Positions 45,364-54,046 of a DNA stretch of 64,000 nt are shown here, in pieces; within the stretch, counting starts at the first letter, position 1; each line of letters opens with the position of its first letter. Under the pieces are notes generated by a model, which was not told the origin of the DNA, did not search any database, and saw nothing but the letters and a program-made list of their open reading frames with translations. This DNA is from Legionella quinlivanii. Its GTDB lineage: Bacteria > Pseudomonadota > Gammaproteobacteria > Legionellales > Legionellaceae. Made by a program: the position numbers and the translations under genes. The stretch lies in the NCBI RefSeq assembly GCF_003265995.1, contig NZ_MVJN01000004.1, positions 124,001 to 188,000 on the forward strand, given 5' to 3'.

Positions 45364-46332
45364 TTAATAATTGCGGTGTATCACATATTGCGCCAAATCC
45401 ATTAGCCCGTTTTTGTAAACTGAGTCGGGCAGAATCTGCAATGCGGTTATCGCCTGATCCATTTCTTTAGCAGCAAGACTTCGAGTATATTCAATGGACT
45501 GGGTTTCTTTTAAGGTTTCGAGAATTTCAGGTAGATGATGGCGTGAGCCTTCCTCGAGGCTGCTTCTGATGATTAGCTGCTGTTTTGAATCGCAATATTT
45601 CAAGGCATGAAGTAAAGGCAAGGTCGCCTTGCCGCTTGCCAAATCATCGCCAATGTTTTTACCCAGCGTTTTGGCGTCAGAACAGTAATCGAGTGCATCA
45701 TCGATCAACTGAAAAGCATTACCCAAATGCAATCCATAGGCATACATAGCTTTTTTTATCCCCTCGCCGGCTTTGCTGATCATAGCCCCCATAGTCGAGG
45801 AAGCAGCAAACAGCAGCGATGTTTTTGCCCGAATATGGTCAAAATAATCACCGACTGACATCTCTGTATTTCCCAGATTGTCAAACTGCTGAATTTCACC
45901 ACAACCCATTTGAGGAGCAATGCCAATCAGCAATTGTATTATCTCAATATCTCCTACTTCTACCATCAGCTGCAGGTATTTGGTGAATAAATAATCACCT
46001 ACAAGGACACTGGCTTTATTTCCCCAGATTTGATTCGCAGTTTCGCGGCCACGGCGTAAAGTGGACTCATCAACCACATCATCGTGCAGCAAGGTAGCTG
46101 TGTGAAAAAATTCGACCATGGTGGCAAGCATCACATGATCTTTACCCTGATAGAGACAGGCACGGCTGGCCAGCAATACCAGCAAGGGTCGCAAACGCTT
46201 GCCGCCACTGTGGATTACATGATCAGCTATCTCGTTGATCAGCCGTGAGGGAGATTTCATCGTTTCGAGGATTAAAGCATTAACAGCCTCTAAATCGTCC
46301 TTTACCAATTCGCGTAAATGCTCAATTTCCAT
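45364..46332 (-). CDS. Trans-polyprenyl diphosphate synthase (IspB-like)
   Basis: The 322-aa product has the first Asp-rich motif LLHDDVVDESTLRRGRETAN and the second LIDDALDYCSD, plus GGKRLRPLLVLLASRA and GKATLPLLHAL, all landmarks of long-chain trans-prenyl synthases such as octaprenyl diphosphate synthase. It would condense IPP onto an allylic diphosphate to make a quinone side chain or a terpenoid precursor. Standard ispB normally lies near rplU/rpmA; here it is followed nine bases later by the diiron-acyltransferase fusion, so it may be a second, specialised copy. Chain length cannot be read from sequence alone. Confidence 0.88.
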   Translation of the reverse strand: MEIEHLRELVKDDLEAVNALILETMKSPSRLINEIADHVIHSGGKRLRPLLVLLASRACLYQGKDHVMLATMVEFFHTATLLHDDVVDESTLRRGRETANQIWGNKASVLVGDYLFTKYLQLMVEVGDIEIIQLLIGIAPQMGCGEIQQFDNLGNTEMSVGDYFDHIRAKTSLLFAASSTMGAMISKAGEGIKKAMYAYGLHLGNAFQLIDDALDYCSDAKTLGKNIGDDLASGKATLPLLHALKYCDSKQQLIIRSSLEEGSRHHLPEILETLKETQSIEYTRSLAAKEMDQAITALQILPDSVYKNGLMDLAQYVIHRNY

Positions 46333-46487
46333 CGTGTTTCCAGACTAAAATTCTTGCATGCTAAGTTGATGAATAAAGAATGTCAAGACTGACCGAGGTC
46401 CTCGAGATGAAAGCCTCGCTTTCTACTTATGGCTTCAAACATTGCCGGGATGCCTCGGATAAGTGACACACAAAGGGAAACGCCTCT

Positions 46488-46575
46488 GTCATTTCCGCGC
46501 AGGCGGAAATCCATCGATGAGTTGGCACAGTGCTCGTGATGGAATAGATTCCCGCCTGCGCGGGAAGGACACGGT
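46488..46575. repeat. Palindromic repeat, variant of family A
   Basis: The left arm has GTCATTTCCGCGCAGGCGGA and the right arm CCCGCCTGCGCGGGAAGGAC, with a short TGAGTTGGCACAGTG centre. It lies between the prenyl synthase and the upstream operon, in the 276-bp gap. Confidence 0.65.
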
Positions 46576-46608
46576 GCATGGATTGGGTAGTTCCAGGACT
46601 CTTCCCTA

Positions 46609-47370
46609 TTATAAAGACGCTGATGATTGTTCAGGCAATGAAAATGATTCTTTTTGCAGCCCATGCTCCGGCTTTGTCAACAGAGGTGAATCAGAGCAAG
46701 CTTCTTCCTGAAAAGCGCGAAAGAAATGACTGGTCGCGGCGCTGATCTGCGTTTTAGTATTGTAAGCAGCCAATCGAATCTGCCGCGCAAACCCTTGTAT
46801 TATGCTATCTTTCAAGCGATCTGGAATCGCTTTGGGAATATCAGCCAATCCGGCACTATCGTCCTTTAAACGCTTAAGCAGGCCGCCCACATAATTCTTT
46901 GTAAATTCCTCAGGAACAATGCCCTGCTCACTGTTGATAGTAATTTGCATTATGCTGCTCGAGATTTCTGCCAGCAACTTCCCCAGATCATCCGCTTCTA
47001 CAACTGAGAGCTGGCTTTTACTCAACTCGTCCAGACTGCTCTGATTCGTCATAAATCGAATGATGCTTTCTCCACTGGCCACCACTTGATTTTTGGGATA
47101 TTGTGAAGCCTGATAAAACAGTTTGAAATCGATTTGCCCCCAGTCGACCGAGATGGAAGGCTCAATAAGCTCTACTGTCGGAAGTTGGAATGTAATAGAC
47201 AATTCCTGTAAATTGATGCTTTTATGATTGACCAGCTCTTCGTATTTTCGTTTCGCCGCACCGAGATTGTTAAAATAAAAAGTGATTTTTTTGAAGGTTC
47301 TTTGCTGATTACCTGAAGTAATACTACCAGTATCTTTTAAATGAACTGCAATATGTATTACATCCGGCAT
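46609..47370 (-). CDS. Hypothetical cytoplasmic protein, third gene of a coupled operon
   Basis: The frame reaches ATG 47385, which overlaps the upstream stop (TAATG), but ATG 47370 (MPDVIHIAVHLK) has AGAGG six bases before it. The first half (about residues 1-100) is beta-rich, the second half helical and charged (DRLKDSIIQGFARQIRLAAY). It has no signal peptide. The tail LTKPEHGLQKESFSLPEQSS is rich in Glu and Ser. It is co-transcribed with the EAR-repeat and secreted genes upstream. I recognise no family, and it may be a Dot/Icm substrate or a cytoplasmic partner. Confidence 0.6.
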   Translation of the reverse strand: MPDVIHIAVHLKDTGSITSGNQQRTFKKITFYFNNLGAAKRKYEELVNHKSINLQELSITFQLPTVELIEPSISVDWGQIDFKLFYQASQYPKNQVVASGESIIRFMTNQSSLDELSKSQLSVVEADDLGKLLAEISSSIMQITINSEQGIVPEEFTKNYVGGLLKRLKDDSAGLADIPKAIPDRLKDSIIQGFARQIRLAAYNTKTQISAATSHFFRAFQEEACSDSPLLTKPEHGLQKESFSLPEQSSASL

Positions 47371-47384
47371 TATTAACCTCTGCA

Positions 47385-48542
47385 TTACTGAGTGTCTGAA
47401 TCCAGTTTATAAATGACAGAATCTACCCGGAAACGAATATTCTTGCTGAGACTATTCGCCAGAGTGAGAAAGCTCTCATTATTCCACTTGAAAAAATGAG
47501 CTGCAACAGCGCCAAATCCCGGCAATTTCTCAACTAAATGCAATTTCCCTTTCTCCCATTCATAGAGCAGGGAATCCAGATTACTAACCGGCTTTTCTTT
47601 ACTTCCGGTAATAAATCTTGTCAGAAAAAGGAAATGCCGGCCATTAAGGCTAAACCAGCTAAAACTTCTTCCTCCTGACTCTGCAAGATTTTGATACTCC
47701 TCAAACTGTTTTGTATTCCAGTGAAGCAGTTTTGAAGTCTTGTGGATATTGGCATAGGCCAGATAATGCTCATTCTCAATTTTGAAATGCTTAAGCGCTC
47801 GCGCACCCCGCTCGGAAATATGCTGTATAGGTTTAAACTGTTTGCCATTCCAGTTAAAAATTGTCACACCATCCAGATGATCAGCAAGCCCCAGATAGGT
47901 ATCATCTCCGATTTTAAATGCAGTAAAAGAATAGGCCCATCGACTGGGCAGGCTCTGGAATAAGACAAATTCTTTACCATTCCATTCATAAATTCTGGAA
48001 TCATTGGGCACTGGCTTTTGCCCGGGAACTTCCACACCGGTGGCTAAAGCCAGGAAGTTACGGTTTGCGATAGAAAAAAAGCGCCATTGCTTGGCAGCTC
48101 GCCCATAAAATTGCTGAAAAGGAATAAAATACTTGCCATCCCAGCGATAAATCATCGAGTAGGTATTCAGATTGTAAGGCGCGCCTGGGCCTGAACGAAC
48201 GCTGGGAACAGCAATGAATGCCTGGTCATTTATTTTAAAGAAAGTAAGGCCTTCATTACCATGGCCCGGGATTTTCTGGTAAAGATGAAACTGTTTTTTT
48301 CCCATCTGATAAATCAGTACATCCACATCCGAATCACCCCCATTCATATTGGCAGGCGCATGCGGATTATCTTTGGCCAATTGAGCCACCCCAATATATT
48401 GTTTGCCATTTAGCTTAAAGGGGGTGAGCTCGCGTGCACCCGAGGTATCAAGGCTCTGATACATTTTCAACATGGTAGAATGGGCGTTTATGCAAAGCAA
48501 AAAGAGCAGCATCCCTGTTAGCGGCCTGAGAAAGCCTTTCAT
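47385..48542 (-). CDS. Secreted seven-repeat EAR/EPTP-type beta-propeller protein
   Basis: The signal peptide is MKGFLRPLTGMLLFLLCINAHS. The mature chain has exactly seven repeats of ~50 aa with a pattern like QxLxxxGAxxxxxFxIxxxxYLxxAN...IYxWxGKxF: cores LTPFKLNGKQYIGVAQ, FFKINDQAFIAVPS, FFSIANRNFLALAT, AFKIGDDTYLGLAD, HFKIENEHYLAYAN, WFSLNGRHFLFLTR and FFKWNNESFLTLAN. This is the epitempin (EAR/EPTP) repeat, known from the seven-bladed propeller of LGI1-type proteins. Bacterial members are uncommon. Its start overlaps the stop of the 428-aa gene by four bases, giving translational coupling. A binding or adhesion role outside the inner membrane is inferred. Confidence 0.8.
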   Translation of the reverse strand: MKGFLRPLTGMLLFLLCINAHSTMLKMYQSLDTSGARELTPFKLNGKQYIGVAQLAKDNPHAPANMNGGDSDVDVLIYQMGKKQFHLYQKIPGHGNEGLTFFKINDQAFIAVPSVRSGPGAPYNLNTYSMIYRWDGKYFIPFQQFYGRAAKQWRFFSIANRNFLALATGVEVPGQKPVPNDSRIYEWNGKEFVLFQSLPSRWAYSFTAFKIGDDTYLGLADHLDGVTIFNWNGKQFKPIQHISERGARALKHFKIENEHYLAYANIHKTSKLLHWNTKQFEEYQNLAESGGRSFSWFSLNGRHFLFLTRFITGSKEKPVSNLDSLLYEWEKGKLHLVEKLPGFGAVAAHFFKWNNESFLTLANSLSKNIRFRVDSVIYKLDSDTQ

Positions 48543-49825
48543 GATGTACTGCCTATTTCCGGATTCTTCTCAGGATAAGCGGTTATTCCCTCAGGGAAGC
48601 CAGTCGTCAATCCGGGGATCTGAATTGCCTTAAGATCCCAGGCTTTGGATTGCAGCTCCCCCGCCATCCAGTAGCCGACGGTATTGGAAAGCATTTCTCT
48701 CGAATCCTGCAGGGAATGCTTTAATCGAACCATAAAATCGATAATATCGTTTGCCGAGGAATAGTGAAAATCGCCCGGAATAGCGGGTCTTTCCGGCAGA
48801 TAAATTGTTTCCAAATCAGTAAATACTGCCTTGGCGACATGCGTGCGATTATAGACACTTCCCCAGACATTTTTAACATAATAGTTGTAGGCGGACTCGG
48901 GCAGTAAAGACTGGCCTACTTCAGGAATCACTTTGGCATAGGGGGCAATAAAAAGACGATCGCGCGGTAGTGTATTCTCTGAAACTGCGTTGATAAAAGC
49001 GACCATCCAGTTGCTTCCTTCGGTCAAGCCCGAGGTGACATTATTACCTGCCACATTCCGAACGATAACCATTGCATGAGGCCAGTCCAGCTTGAGTCTG
49101 GCAATCTCATCATGCACCACCGACATACTTTCCAATGCCGTTAACATGAACGTTCCAACCATCACCGTATTATAGGAAATGGGGTATTCTTTATTGCCAT
49201 TTAGAAAATTGGCCTGTACAGCTCTTAAATCAAAAGGCGCCCCTTTTTGAACTGAGACAATATAATTCCCAGCCATCGATAAAGCATAATCGGTCATTGC
49301 CCTGATTTGCGGAATATGATGCTGCCAGGGTTTAATATTTGCCCGCTCAAGCCAGTTATTTTTGGTGCTGGCATTGAGAGCACGTACACGCTTTATATTA
49401 GTCAGCAGCGAATTCATCGCCGGCTGCCAGGAAGGATCGCCGTTATCCTTGATTTTGGCCAGATAGGCAAGTGCCGGACCAATATGCGAAATAGCGGTTA
49501 ATTCATAAAACCCACTGGCGCGATTGGTGCGCAGCAATTTCTTAAAGAGTAATTTACGGTTTTTATCATAGATATAAATGGATGAATCCAGAACCAATAC
49601 CAGCGGCCCGGCAAATGGGTTGGTTTTATTTTTAGCTGTTTCAGATTGCAGCAGATATTGTGAGATTGTTTTATGCTTTTTAGGAAAATCCGGTTCATTC
49701 GTTCCTGTGAAATCAAAATACAGATCCATGAACGCTTTGGGAACCGTGTAAGCATTGACTAATCCGGTATAGAGAAACAATAACAGCAACATTGATGCAA
49801 TCTTTTTAACAGAGAAAATATTCAT
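48539..49825 (-). CDS. Secreted hypothetical protein, first gene of the EAR operon
   Basis: ATG 49825 (MNIFSVKKIASMLLLLFLYTG) opens a clear signal peptide ending near NA-YT; the longer frame at 49861 lacks one. The 428-aa chain has PFAGPLVLVLDSSIYIYD, then helices with WLERANIKPWQHHIPQIRAM, PHAMVIVRNVAGNNVTSGLTEGSN and LPRDRLFIAPYAKVIPEVGQ. It may belong to a DUF of secreted Legionella proteins, but I cannot name it with confidence. The stop overlaps the EAR gene start by four bases. It may be a partner or enzyme secreted with the propeller; type II export is plausible. Confidence 0.7.
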   Translation of the reverse strand: MNIFSVKKIASMLLLLFLYTGLVNAYTVPKAFMDLYFDFTGTNEPDFPKKHKTISQYLLQSETAKNKTNPFAGPLVLVLDSSIYIYDKNRKLLFKKLLRTNRASGFYELTAISHIGPALAYLAKIKDNGDPSWQPAMNSLLTNIKRVRALNASTKNNWLERANIKPWQHHIPQIRAMTDYALSMAGNYIVSVQKGAPFDLRAVQANFLNGNKEYPISYNTVMVGTFMLTALESMSVVHDEIARLKLDWPHAMVIVRNVAGNNVTSGLTEGSNWMVAFINAVSENTLPRDRLFIAPYAKVIPEVGQSLLPESAYNYYVKNVWGSVYNRTHVAKAVFTDLETIYLPERPAIPGDFHYSSANDIIDFMVRLKHSLQDSREMLSNTVGYWMAGELQSKAWDLKAIQIPGLTTGFPEGITAYPEKNPEIGSTS

Positions 49826-49931
49826 CACTCGTCTATTCCATCCAATACCGTTCGGAGCCAATTTTTTACTTTACTGCCAATTTCAGGATTCGGCAATTGC
49901 ATTAGGCATTGTTGGGTAAATAGAACCAGAC

Positions 49932-50020
49932 AGTCTTTGCGAACGGAGTGAAGCAATCCAGACCAACCTTTGAACAGAGTGATATGTTGGATTGCTTCGC
50001 TGACGCTCGCAAAGACGGCC
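49932..50020. repeat. Palindromic repeat (family C), second copy
   Basis: CTTTGCGAACGGAGTGAAGC and GCTTCGCTGACGCTCGCAAA flank GGATTGC/GCAATCC arms. It lies between the EAR operon and the methyltransferase gene and is related to 38571-38660. Confidence 0.75.
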
Positions 50021-50092
50021 TTTTGCACATCTGTTTCATTTACGCAACAATGCCATTGTATTATAACAGCAGCGCCTCTTTAATCGAAACTC

Positions 50093-52036
50093 TTAGGAGG
50101 CAGGTGCAAGAGGTGCTGGGCATGCTGATTGTTCATACTCCAGTTCCGGCTTGAATAATCCGAATTTAATAAGAATCCTGCGTCTGAATTCCTCATCAGG
50201 TTTAATTATTTGCTCATTAGAGCGAACAGGATGGTCAAGCTCAGTTTTTTCAGATACTCGGGCCTTTTTAGCAATCGTTTCCTCAGATTCCGAGTCATCC
50301 TCACGTTTGCGTTTCTCGCCTGTGATAGTCGGCTGAACGGACGCATTACTATCTGCGTTGTTTGAATTGGAAGCCGGTTCAGGGATAGGTAACAGGTCTA
50401 ATAACTGCGCCGGCATAACTGGTGTATATTGAGCACTCACCAGATAGGTGCCCTCTGTTCCATATCTGGCTTTAGAGAACCCCGTGTATTCTATTAATGT
50501 TATTTTGGTATTAGAAAACACGGAAGGATTTTGCTTAAAGCATTCAGATAAGACCCGCGGATAGTCATATTTGAATTCTTTGTTATTGGTCTTGGAACCA
50601 TTTCCTTTTATTTCATAAGCCACTACACCAGAGGGTTTTAACACCACTTGTGCGCAGTGAACAAGACGAACCAGAAACTTGTCCATATAGTCCTGTGGAG
50701 TCTTATAAACCTCACAAGCCTGCCCTTCGGTACTTCCATAAACTTCCTGAGTGGTAGGGGGGCTGCTGATAAGCGCGTCGAAACGCATAGGACCCTCTCC
50801 TTTTTTCCAGGGTAAATCTTCAGGCTGGATATCCTCCAGAGGCTTACGCAGATAAGCAATCTTTTTCTGCGGTTTGAAAAATTGACGCATTCGTTCATAG
50901 ATCGGATGCAGGTCGGCAATATCATTAGCCAGTATCCACTCAATCTGGGGACAGGCCATAAAAGCGGTGAAACGATCCCCCCAGCCGGCGCTGTTGTCTA
51001 TTACATTCCGAATTACCAGCGGGGAATAAACACATTGGAGATATTGAAGTATATCAATCGTCAATTGCGGGCTAAATTGCCCACAGCCTCTTCGTCCGAC
51101 GATATCTATGACCAGTGTTTTACCGCCTAATCTGCGTTGGCTGCCTTCGCGACAGGTTTTCTCATGTTCTCGAAGATGACGCTTGAAAAAACTTTCAAAT
51201 ATATACAGTTTGGTCTGATTGTCCTTCCAGGCATCAGCAGGTGATAATTTTTTATCGGTATAACGGGCCTGTAATCGCCTGGAATCCATAAAATGGCCTG
51301 AAGCCATTTTGCCATTAGTACACTTACCACGAGACTCGTTGTATATCAGCCTGGGTATTTCAGATGGGTTTGTGCTTCCTAATTTTTCAGCAGCACGCTT
51401 TTCAAGTGCATTGAACGAGCGTCTGACATCTTTTGAAGAGGCTTCCTGGGATGCGGTTAAAGGCAGCGGCAGGTTCTGAGCTTCCAACATGGCCTTTATC
51501 GCAATCATGCGGCAGAAAAGACGAAAAGCTTCGTTGAAATTACACTGGCGTTCTTTCGCCTTGCTGTTTAAACGCAATGCATTTGAAAATTGACTTAAGA
51601 AAATATCCAGTAATGGATTGACATGAATCCTGAGCTCCTCTTGCTTCTCATGGATTACAAAGACATCCTTTGGCAAACGCATCACCCTGTGGAAGCATTC
51701 GATTATTCTTTTTTTAACTGCATCTTCCAAAGAGGATTTATCATTTTTCCGGCCATTAGTCTTGATGAAATCTCCAATAATCTCTGCCGCTTTCTGGTAT
51801 TGAAATCGTTCTATAGGAATTTCAATTAACTGCAGAAATAATGGATCCTGACTATATTGGTCAAGGTCCACTTGCGGAATATAAATTTTTAAAGAGTTAT
51901 TATCAGATTGGATAACTTGGCTATTCTGAGAAGACTGAGAAGTCTGAGAAGTCTGCGTAGTCTGCGTAGTCTGCGTAGTCTGCGTCTGCTTTTTTGGAGT
52001 ATATGGGATATATCGGAAGGTTCTAAACATGGTCAT
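50093..52036 (-). CDS. SAM-dependent methyltransferase with a bipartite NLS-like signal; candidate nucleomodulin
   Basis: ATG 52036 is chosen; a GTG at 52069 is in frame and neither has a Shine-Dalgarno site. (Numbers from the GTG.) Residues 26-52 are a Thr-Gln/Ser-Gln stretch from a 9-bp tandem repeat. Residues 355-386 have VIDNSAGWGDRFTAF, like motif I of MTases, and an acidic NDIAD after the next strand. Residues 435-438 are SSPP, in the place of the (D/N/S)PPY of N6/N4 methyltransferases. Residues 586-604 hold KRKR and KKAR, 11 residues apart, a bipartite nuclear localisation pattern. The tail ELEYEQSACPAPLAPAS fits a Dot/Icm signal. A host nuclear methyltransferase is inference. Confidence 0.78.
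   Translation of the reverse strand: MTMFRTFRYIPYTPKKQTQTTQTTQTTQTSQTSQSSQNSQVIQSDNNSLKIYIPQVDLDQYSQDPLFLQLIEIPIERFQYQKAAEIIGDFIKTNGRKNDKSSLEDAVKKRIIECFHRVMRLPKDVFVIHEKQEELRIHVNPLLDIFLSQFSNALRLNSKAKERQCNFNEAFRLFCRMIAIKAMLEAQNLPLPLTASQEASSKDVRRSFNALEKRAAEKLGSTNPSEIPRLIYNESRGKCTNGKMASGHFMDSRRLQARYTDKKLSPADAWKDNQTKLYIFESFFKRHLREHEKTCREGSQRRLGGKTLVIDIVGRRGCGQFSPQLTIDILQYLQCVYSPLVIRNVIDNSAGWGDRFTAFMACPQIEWILANDIADLHPIYERMRQFFKPQKKIAYLRKPLEDIQPEDLPWKKGEGPMRFDALISSPPTTQEVYGSTEGQACEVYKTPQDYMDKFLVRLVHCAQVVLKPSGVVAYEIKGNGSKTNNKEFKYDYPRVLSECFKQNPSVFSNTKITLIEYTGFSKARYGTEGTYLVSAQYTPVMPAQLLDLLPIPEPASNSNNADSNASVQPTITGEKRKREDDSESEETIAKKARVSEKTELDHPVRSNEQIIKPDEEFRRRILIKFGLFKPELEYEQSACPAPLAPAS
51926..51988. 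repeat. 9-bp tandem repeat inside the methyltransferase gene
   Basis: Seven 9-bp units: CTGAGAAGA, two CTGAGAAGT, three CTGCGTAGT and a partial CTGCGTCTG. It encodes alternating Thr/Ser-Gln. A 9-bp unit keeps the frame, so copy number could vary between strains without breaking the protein. Confidence 0.9.
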
Positions 52037-52104
52037 TTCATACAGCAATAAAGAACACAATAATATCACTGTGACTACAAAATGTCCATTTCATCCTTAT
52101 TCAG

Positions 52105-52131
52105 CCTGACCTCTCTGCAGGAGAGGTCGGG
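52105..52131. terminator. Hairpin after the Cys-rich gene
   Basis: CCTGACCTCTC and GAGAGGTCGGG pair with one wobble across a TGCAG loop, about 15 bp past the Cys-rich gene stop on the minus strand. There is no T run on that strand, so termination is uncertain. Confidence 0.5.
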
Positions 52132-52145
52132 CTCTAATTTCCTTC

Positions 52146-53579
52146 TTACTGACAAGTATTTCCGATACAGGACTGCCCTGGTGTACAGCTGCCACAGTTA
52201 GTAACACCACCACAACCATCAGCTATTGGTCCGCAGTTCGCCCCCAGTTGTGTACAAGTCTGCGGCGTGCAGACATTGTTACCACATAGTGAATAGCCGC
52301 CACCACCACAAGTCTGCGGAAACGTACAAGAACCACAATTTATTGTTCCCCCGCAGCCATCACTGTTCAATCCGCAGTTTGCGGGAATCTGGTTGCAGGT
52401 TTGTGGTGTACACGTTTGGGTACAAACCCCAGCCAAACAGTTTTCGCCATTAGCGCAGTCAGCAGCCGAAAGACAAATCAGCACAGGTGCAGTGCAGGCG
52501 CCATTCACGCATTGATTGCTCTGGCAGGATGAGTTCGCACTACAGGGAGCGCCGGTATTGGGCTGGGCACAAGTCTGCGTTGCCAAAGAACAATAACCCG
52601 TTTGACATTGCGAAGATGATGTACAAGGGGCGCCATTATTGGGTGTAGCACAAACGCCAGCTGAGCAGAAATTGCTTTGGCAATTTGAATTGAACATGCA
52701 GGAGCTGCCATTAGTTAAGCCCTGGCAACGTCCAAGAATACAGGAGCCGCTTTGGCAAGTTGCATTGGTCAGACACACAGCACCATTGGGGGAAGCACAT
52801 TGACCAGAAAAACACAGACTTCCGGCAATACAATTTTGATTACCCGAACAGGCTGAGCCATTGCCTGAAACGCAGATACCAGCACTACTGCAGCTTCCAG
52901 CCACACATTCGGCACTAGTCGTACAACTGCTGCAAAGATGGGTCACAGGGCTACAGAAATTACTCTGACAGTCGGTATTGACACTGCAGGGAATTCCCGG
53001 GGGGGCCGTGCAAGTTCCCGAGCTGTTACAGATACTGCCAGAAGCGCAGTCGTTGTTGGATCGGCATGAACTGCAGGTGTGAGTCAGGGGATCGCAAAAA
53101 TTGGTCTGGCATTGAGCATCTACAGTACAAGGTGTATTTTTTTGTTCAATACGGGTTACATCAAGACCATCCAGTATACTGGGTTGAGAGCATAAAAATT
53201 CATCAGGTGAATTATCACCAGGCGCTTTAGTTTTACAGACAATAGGCCCGCCTTTGACCACAGGATCAATAAGGCTGCCATTAATTTGCAGGTACAAAAA
53301 GCAAAACTCGCCTCTGTGCAAAAGAAACGGAGAGGAACACACTCCGCTTCCACCGGCAATCTGCACAATGCCTCTAATCGGCTTGGTCGTTAAAATTCTT
53401 GGAATTCCTGTGTTATTGGTTACCCTGTATACAGCAACAGCGACACCATTGTTTGTGATTTCCAACGGCGCCCGTTGTATCACATCCACAGAAAACTTCG
53501 GGATTGGCAGGGCATTACTGGTAATGTTTATCAAAGTAAAAAAAAGAGTGATTATCAATCTAGCGAAGAGGGTTTTCAT
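52146..53579 (-). CDS. Secreted Cys-rich repeat protein
   Basis: ATG 53579 (MKTLFARLIITLFFTLINI) opens a clear signal peptide; the longer frame to 53720 does not. After a ~110-aa domain (VAVAVYRVTNNTGIPRILTT, IAGGSGVCSSPFLLHRGEFC) seen in other Legionella secreted proteins, the chain has about 10 Cys-rich modules of the kind CxxxxxCQSNFCxxxxxxC, including near-identical CSVNTDCQSNFCSPVTHLCSS. It ends with two copies of TPQTCxxxxANCGxxxDGCGG...CGSC, which recur in Dickkopf-like Cys-rich proteins of myxobacteria. Many disulfides would make it stable outside the cell; an adhesive or structural role is inferred. Confidence 0.8.
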   Translation of the reverse strand: MKTLFARLIITLFFTLINITSNALPIPKFSVDVIQRAPLEITNNGVAVAVYRVTNNTGIPRILTTKPIRGIVQIAGGSGVCSSPFLLHRGEFCFLYLQINGSLIDPVVKGGPIVCKTKAPGDNSPDEFLCSQPSILDGLDVTRIEQKNTPCTVDAQCQTNFCDPLTHTCSSCRSNNDCASGSICNSSGTCTAPPGIPCSVNTDCQSNFCSPVTHLCSSCTTSAECVAGSCSSAGICVSGNGSACSGNQNCIAGSLCFSGQCASPNGAVCLTNATCQSGSCILGRCQGLTNGSSCMFNSNCQSNFCSAGVCATPNNGAPCTSSSQCQTGYCSLATQTCAQPNTGAPCSANSSCQSNQCVNGACTAPVLICLSAADCANGENCLAGVCTQTCTPQTCNQIPANCGLNSDGCGGTINCGSCTFPQTCGGGGYSLCGNNVCTPQTCTQLGANCGPIADGCGGVTNCGSCTPGQSCIGNTCQ

Positions 53580-53732
53580 ATTCAAATCCAATGAGTTAAT
53601 ACGCTTAGTTTCTGACTCCATCAGAAACAGTCGATAAGATAACTCATAAGCTATTGAAAATAAATTGCTTGTATATAAGATACGCCTGCTTTTAATCAGG
53701 CATTTACAAGTGTATTTCATTGATATAGTGTA

Positions 53733-53981
53733 ATGTCTCTTTTTATCATCACCCCGAGTACAGGAATGAAAGAATTTTTAAAACTGAGCAATTCCGTCAA
53801 TGCAAGAAAATCGCACAATGAGCCTTATCAGCCCATCAGTCGCGCGGATAAGAAAAATGATCTCCGGCAAACGGCTAAAGATCAGCTTGACAAGAGTGTT
53901 TTAAAGGCGCTCCGGGCAGAGGCAAAAGCTGATGTTGAAGAGGAACTTGATGAGGAAGCAGCCTCCTATTTCAAACCTTAG
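53733..53981 (+). CDS. Small charged hypothetical protein, 82 aa
   Basis: The start may be ATG 53733 or ATG 53766 (MKEFLKLSNSVNARK). The product is hydrophilic and probably helical, with KKNDLRQTAKDQLDKSVLKALRAEAK and a strongly acidic end DVEEELDEEAASYFKP. No family is recognised. The acidic tail resembles Dot/Icm signals, but the protein is small. It lies just before the MITE-like repeat. Confidence 0.5.
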   Translation: MSLFIITPSTGMKEFLKLSNSVNARKSHNEPYQPISRADKKNDLRQTAKDQLDKSVLKALRAEAKADVEEELDEEAASYFKP

Positions 53982-54046
53982 TCAGGAAGTTGTTGTATCC
54001 TCGAGCCCATAGGGTCAATAAAAGAGAAAGCCCCCTTTCTAACTCT

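Noticed and set aside
51926-51988. CRISPR array
   Set aside because: The units are 9 bp without spacers and lie in a coding frame. No repeat-spacer array was found anywhere in the window.
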